Shown piece after piece: positions 55,544-64,000 of a stretch of 64,000 nucleotides of DNA. Every line of letters starts with the position of its first letter. The stretch's first letter is position 1. The position numbers were made by a program, and so were the translations under genes. Under the pieces are notes generated by a model. The model did no database searches. It was not told the origin of the DNA and worked only from the letters and a program-made list of their open reading frames with translations. The stretch is from Archangium violaceum (GTDB lineage Bacteria > Myxococcota > Myxococcia > Myxococcales > Myxococcaceae): assembly GCF_016859125.1 (NCBI RefSeq), contig NZ_CP069338.1, positions 1,364,001 to 1,428,000 of the forward strand. Direction: 5' to 3'.

Positions 55544-55800
55544 GCCGAGAACGGTGGTACTGTGTGGACCAAGGAGATGCTAAGGGTCAAACTGCGGTTG
55601 TCCGCTTGGACCCGCCCACGGAGCGCGTGCCTCCGAGGGGGTACGCCGACGAGGTTCCGCACGCACACAAGGAGATCGTGCCAACCTCCGCGACAAACAA
55701 ACGCGGAAACTTCAAGCCCGGTCGTGCAACGACCCTTGATGATAACGCGAAGAAGTCGAATGATCCCGCCCGCACCCATATTCCGATTCAAGATGAGTAA
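55544..55800 (+). pseudogene. C-terminal tail of a polymorphic toxin
   Basis: About 80 codons remain (DQGDAKGQTAVVRLDPPTER, then GYADEVPHAHKEIVPTSA, then ATTLDD, and HIPIQDE at the end). The His-rich and Asp-rich pattern and the THIPI ending resemble secreted nuclease-like toxin C-termini of contact-dependent systems. The trafficking part is lost at the IS91 junction. The last 8 bases overlap the start of the next gene, as in toxin-immunity pairs. Confidence 0.5.
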
Positions 55801-56257
55801 GCACTCAGAAAACCTAGACCGTATTCGACTTGTGGCTTCCGCGTTGCTTGGGAATCCACATGATGATGGTGTGTTGTCTGAAGCGATGCAGATAATCAAC
55901 GAAGGGTGCGGTTCTGCTCTCTTCGATGCTCTGCGCGATCAGGTCGGACTTCATGCGGAAAACCATGAACGCGTGCGACGTATCATGTCGCTCCTCGAGG
56001 TCATCATGGACGTGAAGCCAGGTCTTTCAGGATATCTCATGGGGAGGCTCTATCCCTTTGCGGATCGCAAATATGCGCATGAAGTGTATAGCTCTATCGG
56101 GCTATGGATGTGCCATAGCGATGAAGCTGCCGTTGCAGATGCTCTAGGTGTGCTCAGTTCGGAGCATGTACGGCCTGCACTCCGGAGGCGCTACCAAGAA
56201 TGGGCTGATGCGATAAGAAAGCGCGCGATTCAAAAAGGAATCCCGAAAGAAAAGTGA
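55793..56257 (+). CDS. Putative immunity protein of toxin remnant
   Basis: The 154-residue, mostly alpha-helical, cytosolic protein has no recognised domain. Base composition is much less GC-rich than its neighbours, pointing to transfer. It begins inside the last codons of the toxin tail (ATGAGTAA overlap), the usual arrangement for a cognate immunity gene. With the toxin broken it may now be an orphan antidote protecting against related strains. Function is inferred from context only. Confidence 0.6.
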   Translation: MSKHSENLDRIRLVASALLGNPHDDGVLSEAMQIINEGCGSALFDALRDQVGLHAENHERVRRIMSLLEVIMDVKPGLSGYLMGRLYPFADRKYAHEVYSSIGLWMCHSDEAAVADALGVLSSEHVRPALRRRYQEWADAIRKRAIQKGIPKEK

Positions 56258-56284
56258 TAGAGTTCATGCGCGCTCGCTCGGGAT

Positions 56285-57594
56285 GAAGCGCTCCAGCGCG
56301 ATTACGAGCGGCGGATGAGTGACGACCAGGACAAGCTCGAGCAAAGCCTCTCGCGGTTCGAGTCGCACAGCTCCTCCGAGGAGGAGCATCGCGCGCTCGA
56401 GGAGTTCAGGAGCCGCTGGAAGAGCTACGTGGTCGACCACGACAAGATCATCCGGCTCTCGAAGGCGAAGCAGAAGTTTCTCCGCCGCGAACACCCAGCT
56501 GCAGGCGCTGAGGAACATCAACTACAAGGCCAGCCAGAAGGCGGTGGGCAACTCGAACGCCACCCACGAGGACGCACGCAAGTGGCTCCTCGGAGTCCTG
56601 GGGGCAGCCTCGCCGTGTGCCTGCTGTTCTGCTTCTTCGTCGCCCGGGTGATCTCCAGACCACTGGGAGAGGCGGTGAGGGTGGCGGACCGCATCGCCGA
56701 GGGGGACCTCACGGTGCGCATCTCCACGGAGGCGCGAGACGAGACGGGCCGGCTGCTGATGGCCCTGGAGCGCATGGTACGCAAGCTCGCCCAGGTCATT
56801 GGCGAGGTGCGCGAGGGCGCCAACGCGTTGGCCTCGGCATCGGCCCAGGTGTCGCTCTCCTCGCAGAACCTGTCGCAGGGAACCGGCGAGCAGGCCAGCA
56901 GCGTGGAGCAGGCCACCTCCAGCCTGGAGCAGATGACGGCCAGCATCACCCAGAACCGCGACCACGGCCACCGGATGGAGCGGATGGCCGTGCAGGGCGC
57001 CGCGACGCGGAGGAGAGCGGCACGGCGGTGAAGGAGACGGTGGAGGCGATGGGCTCCATCGCGGAGAAGCTCTTCATCATCGAGGAGATCGCCTACCAGA
57101 CGAACCTGCTGGCGCTCAACGCGGCCATCGAGGCGGCGAGGGCGGGAGCGCACGGCAAGGGCTTCGCTGTGGTGGCCACGGAGGTGCGCAAGCTGGCGGA
57201 GCGCAGCCGGACGGCGGCGCGGGAGATCTCCGGGCTGGCCTCCGGAAGCGTGGAGGTGGCGACGCGCTCGGGGCGGTTGCTGGAAGAGCTGGTGCCGTCC
57301 ATCCAGAAGACGGCGGATCTGGTGCAGGAGGTGGTGGCGGCGTCGGTGGAGCAGGCCGGCGGGGTGACCCAACCGAACAAGGTCATGGGGCACGTGGACC
57401 AGGTGACGCAGCGCAATGCCTTGGCCTCCGAGGAGATGGCAGCCACGGTGGAGGAGCTGTCGGCGCAGGCCGAGGCGCTGCTGCGGTTGGTGTCCTTCTT
57501 CCACGTGGGGGATGGCTCCGAGCGCGGCGGTGCTCATCCCATCTACCGCTCGTCCGCGGGCGCCCCGGGGCACCGTCAGAAGATGGCGGCATGA
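56285..57594 (+). pseudogene. Methyl-accepting chemotaxis protein, multiply frameshifted
   Basis: Pieces of a classical receptor lie in order but in changing frames: part of the ligand domain (SDDQDKLEQSLSRFESHSSS), then [20 protein letters not shown], then a second membrane helix and HAMP ([20 protein letters not shown]), then the signalling hairpin ([20 protein letters not shown], then [20 protein letters not shown]). At least three frame changes occur near 56490, 56605 and 57000, and the first membrane helix is absent. Confidence 0.8.
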
Positions 57595-57641
57595 GCGAGG
57601 GCCTCCGGGAGGAGAGGGGCTCCTCCCGTCCCCCCCCAGCG

Positions 57642-60600
57642 TCAGGACGGACTGGGAAGGATGTGGAGGAGGAAGGGACCGCACTCCGTGTCGTAACCGT
57701 CGACGGTGATGAGCACGGTCTGCCCGGCCGACAAGCTCACCCCCACGGACGACTGAAGCGTCTCATTCGTGTCGTCGTTGCACCCGAGCGACGTGCCGGA
57801 AGCCGGGTCCGACACCTCGAGGCTCGTGTCGTAGCCGGACCCCTCCGTGGTGAAGGTGAAGCGCCCCGCCGAAGGAGCCGTCCAGGCGAACGTGGAGTCC
57901 GGAGCCAGGGAGTTGTTGGTGCAACTGGGAGTGACCTGACTCTGCCCGGTGCACGTGGAGCCCTGGAACACGGCGGTGCCGGTGGCCGACCCCAAGTCCC
58001 TGGGGATGCCGAGGAAGCGTGGCTCGCGGCCATGGGCCTTGTCTCCAGCCATGAAGAAGAGCCGATCCCCCACGCGGGCGAACGAACGGGGTTCGGAGGA
58101 GTCGGGGCCGGGCACGAGGTCCAGCATCCGGAACGTGCCCGCCACCGTCCCATCGGTCCGCCACAGCTCCGCGCCACCGGCCGCGTCCACGCCGGTGAAG
58201 AGCGCCAATCCCTGCTCTTCCAATCCGAGGATGTCGACCAGGGAGTCCGAATTCCAGGGGCGCATGCCTCCCGGCGGACCCGGAAGCAGATCCACGAGAA
58301 GGCGAGTCCCGGCCTGCGTGCCGTCGGTCCTCCAAAGCTCCCAGCCATGGGTGTCTTCGTAGGCCACGAACACCAGTCCCGAGCCCACGGCCGTGAGCGA
58401 ATGCGGCGCGGAGCCCCTGAGACCGGGATGGATGTCCGCGAGCATGTATGTCCCGGCCTCCGTGCCATCACTGCGCCACAGCTCGTAGCCGTGAACATCA
58501 TCGTCCGCGGTGAAGTACAACTCGCCCCGCGACGGCACCGGATGGAACATCTGCAGGGAGTAGAACCCATCCTTGACGAGGACCGTGCCGGTCTCCGTGC
58601 CGTCACTCTTCCAGAGCTGACTCGCGCCATATCCGTTGTGAGCGCCGAAGAACAAGGTGCCGTTCACCCCCGTGAACAGGCGGAGCGAGGCGTACCTACC
58701 GGCGAAGGGAACCTTGATCAGGCTCGTCCCCTCCGGGGTGCCATCACTCTTCCACAATCCCGAATCGTGGAGGCTGTCATCCGCCTCGAAGTAGAGGAGG
58801 CCGTCCATCACCGTGAGCCCGTCGACGGCACCCGAGGAAGCCTCCAGGCCCATGGACTTGACGGGAACGGTGCCAGCCTCGCTTCCGTCGCTGCGCCAAA
58901 GGGACCAGCCGTTGACGTCGTCATGCGCACTGAAGAACAGCGTGCCGTTCAGCGCGGTGAGGTTCCCGAGGGAAGAGGAGTCAGGACCCGCGCGGAGGTC
59001 CTTGACCAGGACCGTCCCGACGGCGGTGCCATCGCTCTTCCACAGCTCGAGGCCATGCACCCCGTCGTCCGCCGCGAAGAAGAGCGTCCGGCCCACATGC
59101 GCCGCCGCGGGCTTGAGCAACCACGAATTCGTCTCCAGTGCCACTCGCGCCAGGGTCCTGAGATGGACCGTGCCGGCCGGCGTCCCATCGCTCATCCAGA
59201 GCGCCTCGCCGGGGCTGCCATCCGAAGCACCGAAGAACACCATCCCCCCCACGACGCCGAAGGGGTGGTAGTGGGACTGGGAGTTCCGGGTGCCTGCCCA
59301 GACGCCCGCCAGCTCTCGGGTCCCCTTCGCGGTCCCGTTCGTCCTCCACGTGAGCGCCGGGATGAGTGGGGATCCCGGCGCGTCCGCTGCGGCCTCCGGC
59401 ACGGAGAACAACAGCGCGCTGCCCACCGGGGTGAGGTCATGGGACTCCTCGTACCAGGTGCTCGCCTCCTCGGCCCACGTCTTGAGGGCAAGGGTCCCGG
59501 CGGTGGTGCCGTCGCTGCGCCACAGCCCACGCGTGCCCACGGTGGTCGAGGCCGTGAAGTAGAGGCCACCGTTCCAGGCGAGAAGTTCCTGGGGGGCCGA
59601 GCCATCAACGCCCGGGACCAGATCCGTCACCCGGCGCGTGCCCGCCGCCGTGCCATCGCTCGTCCACAACTCACGCCCGCCCAGGGCGTCGGCGCCAATG
59701 AAATAGAGCGCGTTGCCGAACGCGGTGAGCGAGCCTGGCGCCTCATCGAAGCTGCGGAGCAGGACCGGCGTCGTGCCATCACTCTTCCAGAGCGACGTGG
59801 AGTTCGTGAGGAAGAGGGTGCCGTTGATGGCTTCCAGGTCGGAGATCCTGGATGACAGTGTGGACACGGGGACGGTCCCCGCTGGCGTCCCGTCGCTCTT
59901 CCACAGGGTCTTGTCCACGGTGAAGAAGAGTGAGCTGCCCACCTGGGTGAGGAAGTGACTCGGCAGATAGGAGTTGGCAGCCACGGAGATCGTCCTGAGG
60001 CGAACGGCTCCCGTGGCCCCCTCCCACTTCCACAGCTCCAGGTTGTTCGCGGCGTCCCCCCCGGTGAAGAACAAGGTGGTGCCCGTGGAGAGCAACTCGA
60101 AAGTCCAGCCGCGGTAATCCTGGGAAGACAGTTGCTGGAGGAGCACGGTGCCCGCCTCGGTGCCATCGCTCTTCCAGAGCTGCTGTGGAGAGCCCGAGTA
60201 GACGAAGAACACCGTTCCACCTACCTGTGCCATGGCACTGATCCCCGCCGTGTCCCTGGTCTTGAACAGGCGCTTCACCATGACGGTTCCCGCTGGGGTG
60301 CCGTCCGTCTTCCAGAGCTCCACCGCCCCGATCCCGTCCACCACGCCCCCACTCTGGGCCGTGAAGAAGACCTTTCCCTGCGCGAGGGTCAGCAACCCGG
60401 GCTCCGAACTCGCCAGTCCAGGCGCGAGATCCTTCACGAGCGAGGTGCCTGCCTCGGTCCCGTCCCCGCGCCACAGCTCCGTGCCATGCAACTCGTCGCT
60501 CGCCACGAAGAGCGCCACGCCTCCCCCCAGCGCCACGGACCCGGAGGGGCGCTGGGGAAACCGGACCGGGCGGGTGTTGATGTCCCGAACCTGCGCGGTC

Positions 60601-60734
60601 CCCAGGGGCAAGGCCTGGGTCACGGTGCTCGGAGCCAGCACGCGGGTGTCATCCACCCCCTGCGTCCGCATGCAGCCACCGAGTACGGCGAGCATTCCGG
60701 CGAGGAGCAGCCGAACCACCTCTGTCACTCTCAT
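57642..60734 (-). CDS. ELWxxDGT-repeat lipoprotein
   Basis: The 1,030-residue lipoprotein has a signal with lipobox VLGGC. It contains about 16-17 tandem repeats centred on ELWxxDGT-x-AGT (for example ELWRGDGTEAGT, QLWKSDGTEAGT, GLWRSDGTTAGT), a beta-propeller type repeat common in myxobacterial and marine-bacterial surface proteins. The last 120 residues form a PPC-like beta-sandwich (TFAWTAPSAGRFTFTTEG, then YDTSLEV). Its role is unknown; such proteins may bind ligands or other cells. Confidence 0.88.
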   Translation of the reverse strand: MRVTEVVRLLLAGMLAVLGGCMRTQGVDDTRVLAPSTVTQALPLGTAQVRDINTRPVRFPQRPSGSVALGGGVALFVASDELHGTELWRGDGTEAGTSLVKDLAPGLASSEPGLLTLAQGKVFFTAQSGGVVDGIGAVELWKTDGTPAGTVMVKRLFKTRDTAGISAMAQVGGTVFFVYSGSPQQLWKSDGTEAGTVLLQQLSSQDYRGWTFELLSTGTTLFFTGGDAANNLELWKWEGATGAVRLRTISVAANSYLPSHFLTQVGSSLFFTVDKTLWKSDGTPAGTVPVSTLSSRISDLEAINGTLFLTNSTSLWKSDGTTPVLLRSFDEAPGSLTAFGNALYFIGADALGGRELWTSDGTAAGTRRVTDLVPGVDGSAPQELLAWNGGLYFTASTTVGTRGLWRSDGTTAGTLALKTWAEEASTWYEESHDLTPVGSALLFSVPEAAADAPGSPLIPALTWRTNGTAKGTRELAGVWAGTRNSQSHYHPFGVVGGMVFFGASDGSPGEALWMSDGTPAGTVHLRTLARVALETNSWLLKPAAAHVGRTLFFAADDGVHGLELWKSDGTAVGTVLVKDLRAGPDSSSLGNLTALNGTLFFSAHDDVNGWSLWRSDGSEAGTVPVKSMGLEASSGAVDGLTVMDGLLYFEADDSLHDSGLWKSDGTPEGTSLIKVPFAGRYASLRLFTGVNGTLFFGAHNGYGASQLWKSDGTETGTVLVKDGFYSLQMFHPVPSRGELYFTADDDVHGYELWRSDGTEAGTYMLADIHPGLRGSAPHSLTAVGSGLVFVAYEDTHGWELWRTDGTQAGTRLLVDLLPGPPGGMRPWNSDSLVDILGLEEQGLALFTGVDAAGGAELWRTDGTVAGTFRMLDLVPGPDSSEPRSFARVGDRLFFMAGDKAHGREPRFLGIPRDLGSATGTAVFQGSTCTGQSQVTPSCTNNSLAPDSTFAWTAPSAGRFTFTTEGSGYDTSLEVSDPASGTSLGCNDDTNETLQSSVGVSLSAGQTVLITVDGYDTECGPFLLHILPSPS

Positions 60735-60989
60735 TCGAGTTCCCTACCGGGGGAACGAGGACAGAGGCGGCTCGAGCATCCCCCATGCGCGCGCCACATG
60801 GCCCGACTCCTCCGGTTCGCGACACTCCCGGTGGGAGGGGAGGAGCATGGCCCTTCCTCATCTAGCACGAAGGAACCGGAGCAGACGCCGGAGAACGACA
60901 TGCGTGGTTCGCTCCTCAAGCATCAGGGAACGGGACTCGCCCGCCAGACGGTGAGCCCCCCCGGTGGCAGGGTGTCAGACAATTCGTAG

Positions 60990-61220
60990 GGGACGAGATG
61001 CAACAAGTCCTTTGACACCTTCCCGGGCCTTCCCGGAGGGAAGGGCGTGCAGACTGTCCTGCGGGGCTTTGGATACACGGGCCCCATCGACGGGGTACCG
61101 GGAACCCACACCTATAAGGTGCTCCAGTCCCTGGCGAGCCGCGGCGGCTACTACGCGGGCCCGATTGACGGCAGCCCCGGAGCCAATACGTACGCGGGAC
61201 TGGCGAACCTCCTGGACTGA
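60990..61220 (+). pseudogene. Fragment of a peptidoglycan-binding repeat protein
   Basis: A frame open from 60990 reads VQTVLRGFGYTGPIDGVPGT, then VLQSLASRGGYYAGPIDG, then NTYAGLANLLD and stop. These are two short peptidoglycan-binding-type repeats. There is no start or leader. It resembles the C-terminus of a cell-wall hydrolase. Confidence 0.55.
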
Positions 61221-61239
61221 AACAAAGCAGGAGCAAGCC

Positions 61240-61560
61240 CGGTCATGGGCCTCGCGAACACGACCGGGAAGGTGGACGCTCAGCAGGCCGCGTCACGCGT
61301 CCAGTCGTCGCGGCCGTGACGCTGTGTGACGAGCTCCTCGGCCCGGGTGCGCACGTGAGCAGGCAGCGGAGACGAGGCCCAGGTCGCACCGAGTCGCTCG
61401 GTGAAGCCCCGCAAGTGGTGGAAAGGCTGTGGGTAGCGGGGCCGATGTTGCAGGCGTGGAGGCGAGGGCAGAGCCACTGCTGCCCGTAGTGGTGCACCCG
61501 CAAATGCCGCACGCGCCCTCGCCAGTGGCGAATACCTTCGCGGTAGTGTTGCCCCAGTGC
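61240..61560 (-). other. Unidentified broken reading frame
   Basis: The minus strand shows coherent peptide stretches in two frames (HLRVHHYGQQWLCPRLHACN, then PQPFHHLRGFTERLGATWAS, then EELVTQRHGRDDWTRDAAC and stop) that look like a frameshifted protein C-terminus, perhaps of transposon origin. I cannot name it. Confidence 0.25.
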
Positions 61561-61599
61561 TGGCGCGTGGAGGACTGGGTCTGGGGGAGGCTTACGCTA

Positions 61600-61680
61600 T
61601 GGAAGCAGTGCTGGGAGCTTCCCAGTCTTGCTGCGCAGGCCGCCTCGCGGTGAGCTCATCGCGAGGCGGGCGACCGGGAG
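61600..61680 (+). mobile_element. 3' end of an IS1182-family element
   Basis: WKQCWELPSLAAQAASR and stop matches the C-terminus of the copy at 43136. The following CGCGAGGCGGGCGACCGG is shared by both copies, showing the element's 3' flank. Here the stop lies in a hairpin, CCGCCTCGCG/CGCGAGGCGG (61640-61669). Confidence 0.65.
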
Positions 61681-61730
61681 CCGCATCCCCAAGGAACTGG
61701 GGTACCTTCAAACCGTTCCGTGCTCTAGGG

Positions 61731-63278
61731 TCAGTAGGGGGCGCCGGCTCGCTTCCACTGCTGGTTGGCGGTGCCTCTGCAGGTGAACTGGATGGCCTTC
61801 GGGCCCTCGGTGGCCGGATCGTAGGCGATGGTCAGACACTTGCCGCTGTGGCGGGCGGTGATCTGGAAGTTGCCTCCGGGGAGGGAGGTGATCTTCCACT
61901 GCTGGTTCGCGCCGTTGCCGCAGGGTGCCTGTGACACCCGTGCGTTGTCGGCGGTGGACGACGACGGCACGGTGAGGCATTTGTGGCTGTGCCGGGCGAC
62001 GATCCGGTGGTAGCCGGCTCCCAGGTGGAGCACTTGCCAGTGCTGGTTCGAGGCCGCAGCGGTGCCGCAGGGTCGCTGGGTCACCCCTACCCCGTCGCCC
62101 CTCGAGCTCTCATCCTTGAGTAGGGGGCCATCGGTAAAGCGCCGCACAGCCAGGCACTCGTCCTTGTGCTGGGCTCGCAACTGCTCGTACGCGTGTCCGG
62201 AGCCGACGCCCCTCACCACGCCGGTTGTGGTGTCGATGGACACCTGCGGGTGCCAGCGCATCGACAGCGACCTGTCGGTCGGGAATTGGAGCGGCAGCCA
62301 GACGTGCTCGCTGTCGCTGAGGTTGCCATGCCAGGCGTTCCCATGCCGGTCGCCCATGTAGAGGTAGGAGGTCGTGTTGCTGCCCTGGATCGGCAGGATG
62401 TACGTGGGCTGCGAGCCGTAGGTGGTGCTGTCGCCGAGGTTCGCCATGCCGCTCCAAGGGCCTTTGATGCTGGTCGCGGTAGCGTATTTGGCTTGATTGG
62501 GATGCCAGCCGGTGAGGCCAGAGGTTACCAGGAAGTAGACACCGTTGCGCTTGAACATCGTCTGCGCTTCCCGTTTGACGTTGGAGAAGACGTGCTCCCT
62601 GGCGGCGACATCGAGGTAGTCGGGGGTCAGGCGGTAGATGGTGAGGTGCAGCTGCTTCTCACCGGTCGTCGAGATCAGGTACGCAGTGCGGTCGCGATCA
62701 TCATCCTGGAACACGCTCACGTCGGAGGATAATTCCCCGAGGGGATGGAAGTCGCCCCGGTATGTGTAGTCGCCGTCCACCGTGGGCGACGTGGCGACCC
62801 CGACCCGGTTCTCCACCAAGGGAAATGGGTGGTTCTCCTTGCGCATGAAGAGTACGTATTGCCCGGTGCGGGAGTTGTAGATGACCTTGGGGCGGTGGAG
62901 GTTCTTCACTCCGCGGGCCGAGGTCTCGGTCAGCACGTGTTTGCGAAACTCCCAGGCATGCAGATCAGTCGAGCGGTACACCGAGATGTACTGGAAGCTG
63001 TTGTCGGGGTGGGGGTTCGCGCCGAACCAGTAGTAGTACTTGCCCACCTTGATCATGCCGCCGTCGTGCCCGCGCACCACGTTGCCGGCGGTGTCGGTGA
63101 ACTGCACTCCGTTGGTGACCGTGACCGGGGCGGCGACGGCCTCGCCGCCAGCAGCCAGCAAAATCAATAAAAGGCCGACGCGAGCTGCGACGGCAATCGG
63201 ACGATGATGCGCGGTGCTTTGCGTACAGGTGCGCCCCTTACTTCTACGACAAGCGCGTGACACAGGGTTCCTTTCCAC
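61731..63278 (-). CDS. Secreted glycoside hydrolase (GH43-like) with ricin-B lectin domains
   Basis: From a GTG at 63278, six bases after an AAAGGAG site, the 515-residue protein has a signal peptide (VGLLLILLAAGGEAVAA) and a five-bladed GH43-type propeller (NGVQFTDTAGNVVRGHDGGM, then YYYWFGANPHPDNSFQYISV, described from residue 60). A C-terminal ricin-type trefoil follows with repeated QxW motifs (ASNQHWQVLHLG, ANQQWKITSLPG, ANQQWKRAG). Such enzymes commonly act on galactans or arabinans. The in-frame extension to 63401 lacks a ribosome-binding site. Confidence 0.82.
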   Translation of the reverse strand: MERNPVSRACRRSKGRTCTQSTAHHRPIAVAARVGLLLILLAAGGEAVAAPVTVTNGVQFTDTAGNVVRGHDGGMIKVGKYYYWFGANPHPDNSFQYISVYRSTDLHAWEFRKHVLTETSARGVKNLHRPKVIYNSRTGQYVLFMRKENHPFPLVENRVGVATSPTVDGDYTYRGDFHPLGELSSDVSVFQDDDRDRTAYLISTTGEKQLHLTIYRLTPDYLDVAAREHVFSNVKREAQTMFKRNGVYFLVTSGLTGWHPNQAKYATATSIKGPWSGMANLGDSTTYGSQPTYILPIQGSNTTSYLYMGDRHGNAWHGNLSDSEHVWLPLQFPTDRSLSMRWHPQVSIDTTTGVVRGVGSGHAYEQLRAQHKDECLAVRRFTDGPLLKDESSRGDGVGVTQRPCGTAAASNQHWQVLHLGAGYHRIVARHSHKCLTVPSSSTADNARVSQAPCGNGANQQWKITSLPGGNFQITARHSGKCLTIAYDPATEGPKAIQFTCRGTANQQWKRAGAPY

Positions 63279-63608
63279 AGGCTCTCCTTTCTTCTTGCAT
63301 GAACTGACAACCCGAACAGATGACGCCCCCCAGGGGGCTAGACACCATAGAACGAGAATGACACCTTTCTCAAGGAAAGCCAGAGACTTGAGCGGGCCCA
63401 ATCAGTAGCACGGTTTGGGCATCGAGGGCTATTAGCCCCGATTGCCCTGTGACTGGCTGAGGGCACCGCATCCGCCGTGGTGTTGTGAAACGCCATCGTC
63501 CCGGGTCCCCCACGTCATCACGGCGCTGCTCTCAATGAGAAGGATGCAACGGGCGGTTGCTCTGTTGGCAAGAGACAATACCGGAGAAAGCAGCAACGAC
63601 ATACAGTC
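63279..63608. other. Intergenic region without recognised gene
   Basis: Only short frames without support are present. One minus-strand stretch (LSLANRATARCILLIESS) looks like another decayed coding piece but cannot be assigned. Confidence 0.3.
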
Positions 63609-64000
63609 GTGAGGCGGGAGGCCAGACAAGCTCCCGGACGAGGGGAACATGGGAAGAAGCGAGGGGGGCCCAAGCACGGCGTCAAGGTGACGTTGTTGTC
63701 AGAGGAGCGAGAGGCACGGCGCAACGTGGATCACTACTTCACGTTCAGCCTCGAGCGCTTCGTCATCGGCCTGCCCTACACCAAGCAGGCAGAGCCACGG
63801 TATGAGCGAAAGGACGGAGGTGCTTCTCTCCCCCCCTCCGCTCCCACGAGCGGCCGGTGCCCTTCGGCCTGGACAGGCTCTCCACGCTCTGGCTTGCGGC
63901 CGCCTTCGACGCGAGCGGCCGGCCTGCGGATGGCACCATTCACGTCGCAAGTGAGGAGCACATCGTCGAGGCCTTTGGGCTGTCGAAGGACGAGGAGGAG
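63609..64000 (+). CDS. Unidentified partial gene with apparent frameshift
   Basis: A frame open from about 63609 encodes VKVTLLSEEREARRNVDHYF then TFSLERFVIGLPYTKQAEPR, with natural-looking composition. Past a run of seven C at about 63827-63833 the natural sequence continues in another frame (ERPVPFGLDRLSTLWLAAAF, then IHVASEEHIVEAFGLSKDEE) to the window edge. This is either a sequencing or true frameshift in the C-run. No family is recognised and the start is not defined. Confidence 0.4.
   Translation, partial: MRREARQAPGRGEHGKKRGGPKHGVKVTLLSEEREARRNVDHYFTFSLERFVIGLPYTKQAEPRYERKDGGASLPPSAPTSGRCPSAWTGSPRSGLRPPSTRAAGLRMAPFTSQVRSTSSRPLGCRRTRR

Overview
The window looks like chromosomal DNA of a myxobacterium, probably of the Cystobacter/Archangium/Myxococcus group (Cystobacterineae). 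The reasons are very high GC with strong third-position bias, many two-component and NtrC-type regulators, a 1,763-residue kinase/ATPase/histidine-kinase fusion, ELWxxDGT and Kelch lipoproteins, and a metalloprotease ending in a MYXO-CTERM-like tail. This is judged from gene content only.

Positions 1-25,330 are dense and look like native backbone. On the minus strand, a tandem KaiC-like ATPase overlaps a receiver-histidine kinase (cut by the window edge). A secreted GH5 glycosidase follows. Next come a polyamine-synthase/transporter fusion and an eight-haem cytochrome with HEAT and TPR repeats. A single-domain receiver lies divergent from a histidine kinase/NtrC-type regulator pair, with palindromic sites between them. 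Further on are a cytochrome P450, a zinc-ribbon membrane protein, a lipoprotein and a large von Willebrand-A protein. A Fur-box-preceded haem-acquisition operon closes the region: DUF6607, TonB-dependent receptor, two HmuY-like lipoproteins and a secreted metalloprotease.

Positions 25,331-64,000 are accessory DNA. They start with gene fragments, a LysR stub and the 3' end of a tRNA gene followed by a terminator. Intact cargo includes a nucleoside deaminase, an oxidoreductase/cyclase pair with a divergent LysR regulator, and a complete chromate-resistance operon (chrB, DUF1259, superoxide dismutase, chrA). It also includes AraC and metallo-beta-lactamase-fold genes, a MarR-controlled stress operon, the giant signalling kinase and several secreted proteins. 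Between them lie many remnants: a truncated transporter fused to an orphan TPP riboswitch, a protease, a rhamnogalacturonan lyase, a receiver, a chemoreceptor, a polymorphic-toxin tail that still has its presumed immunity gene, and IS1182, ISL3 and IS91 pieces.

The most notable unexplained structure is a repeated segment of about 485 bp derived from the 3' part of an IS91-type transposase gene. Three nearly full copies share both ends, and two further pieces share one end. Several copies are fused at the same internal point to different gene fragments. This suggests a small non-autonomous mobile unit or a recurrent breakpoint that has shaped the region.
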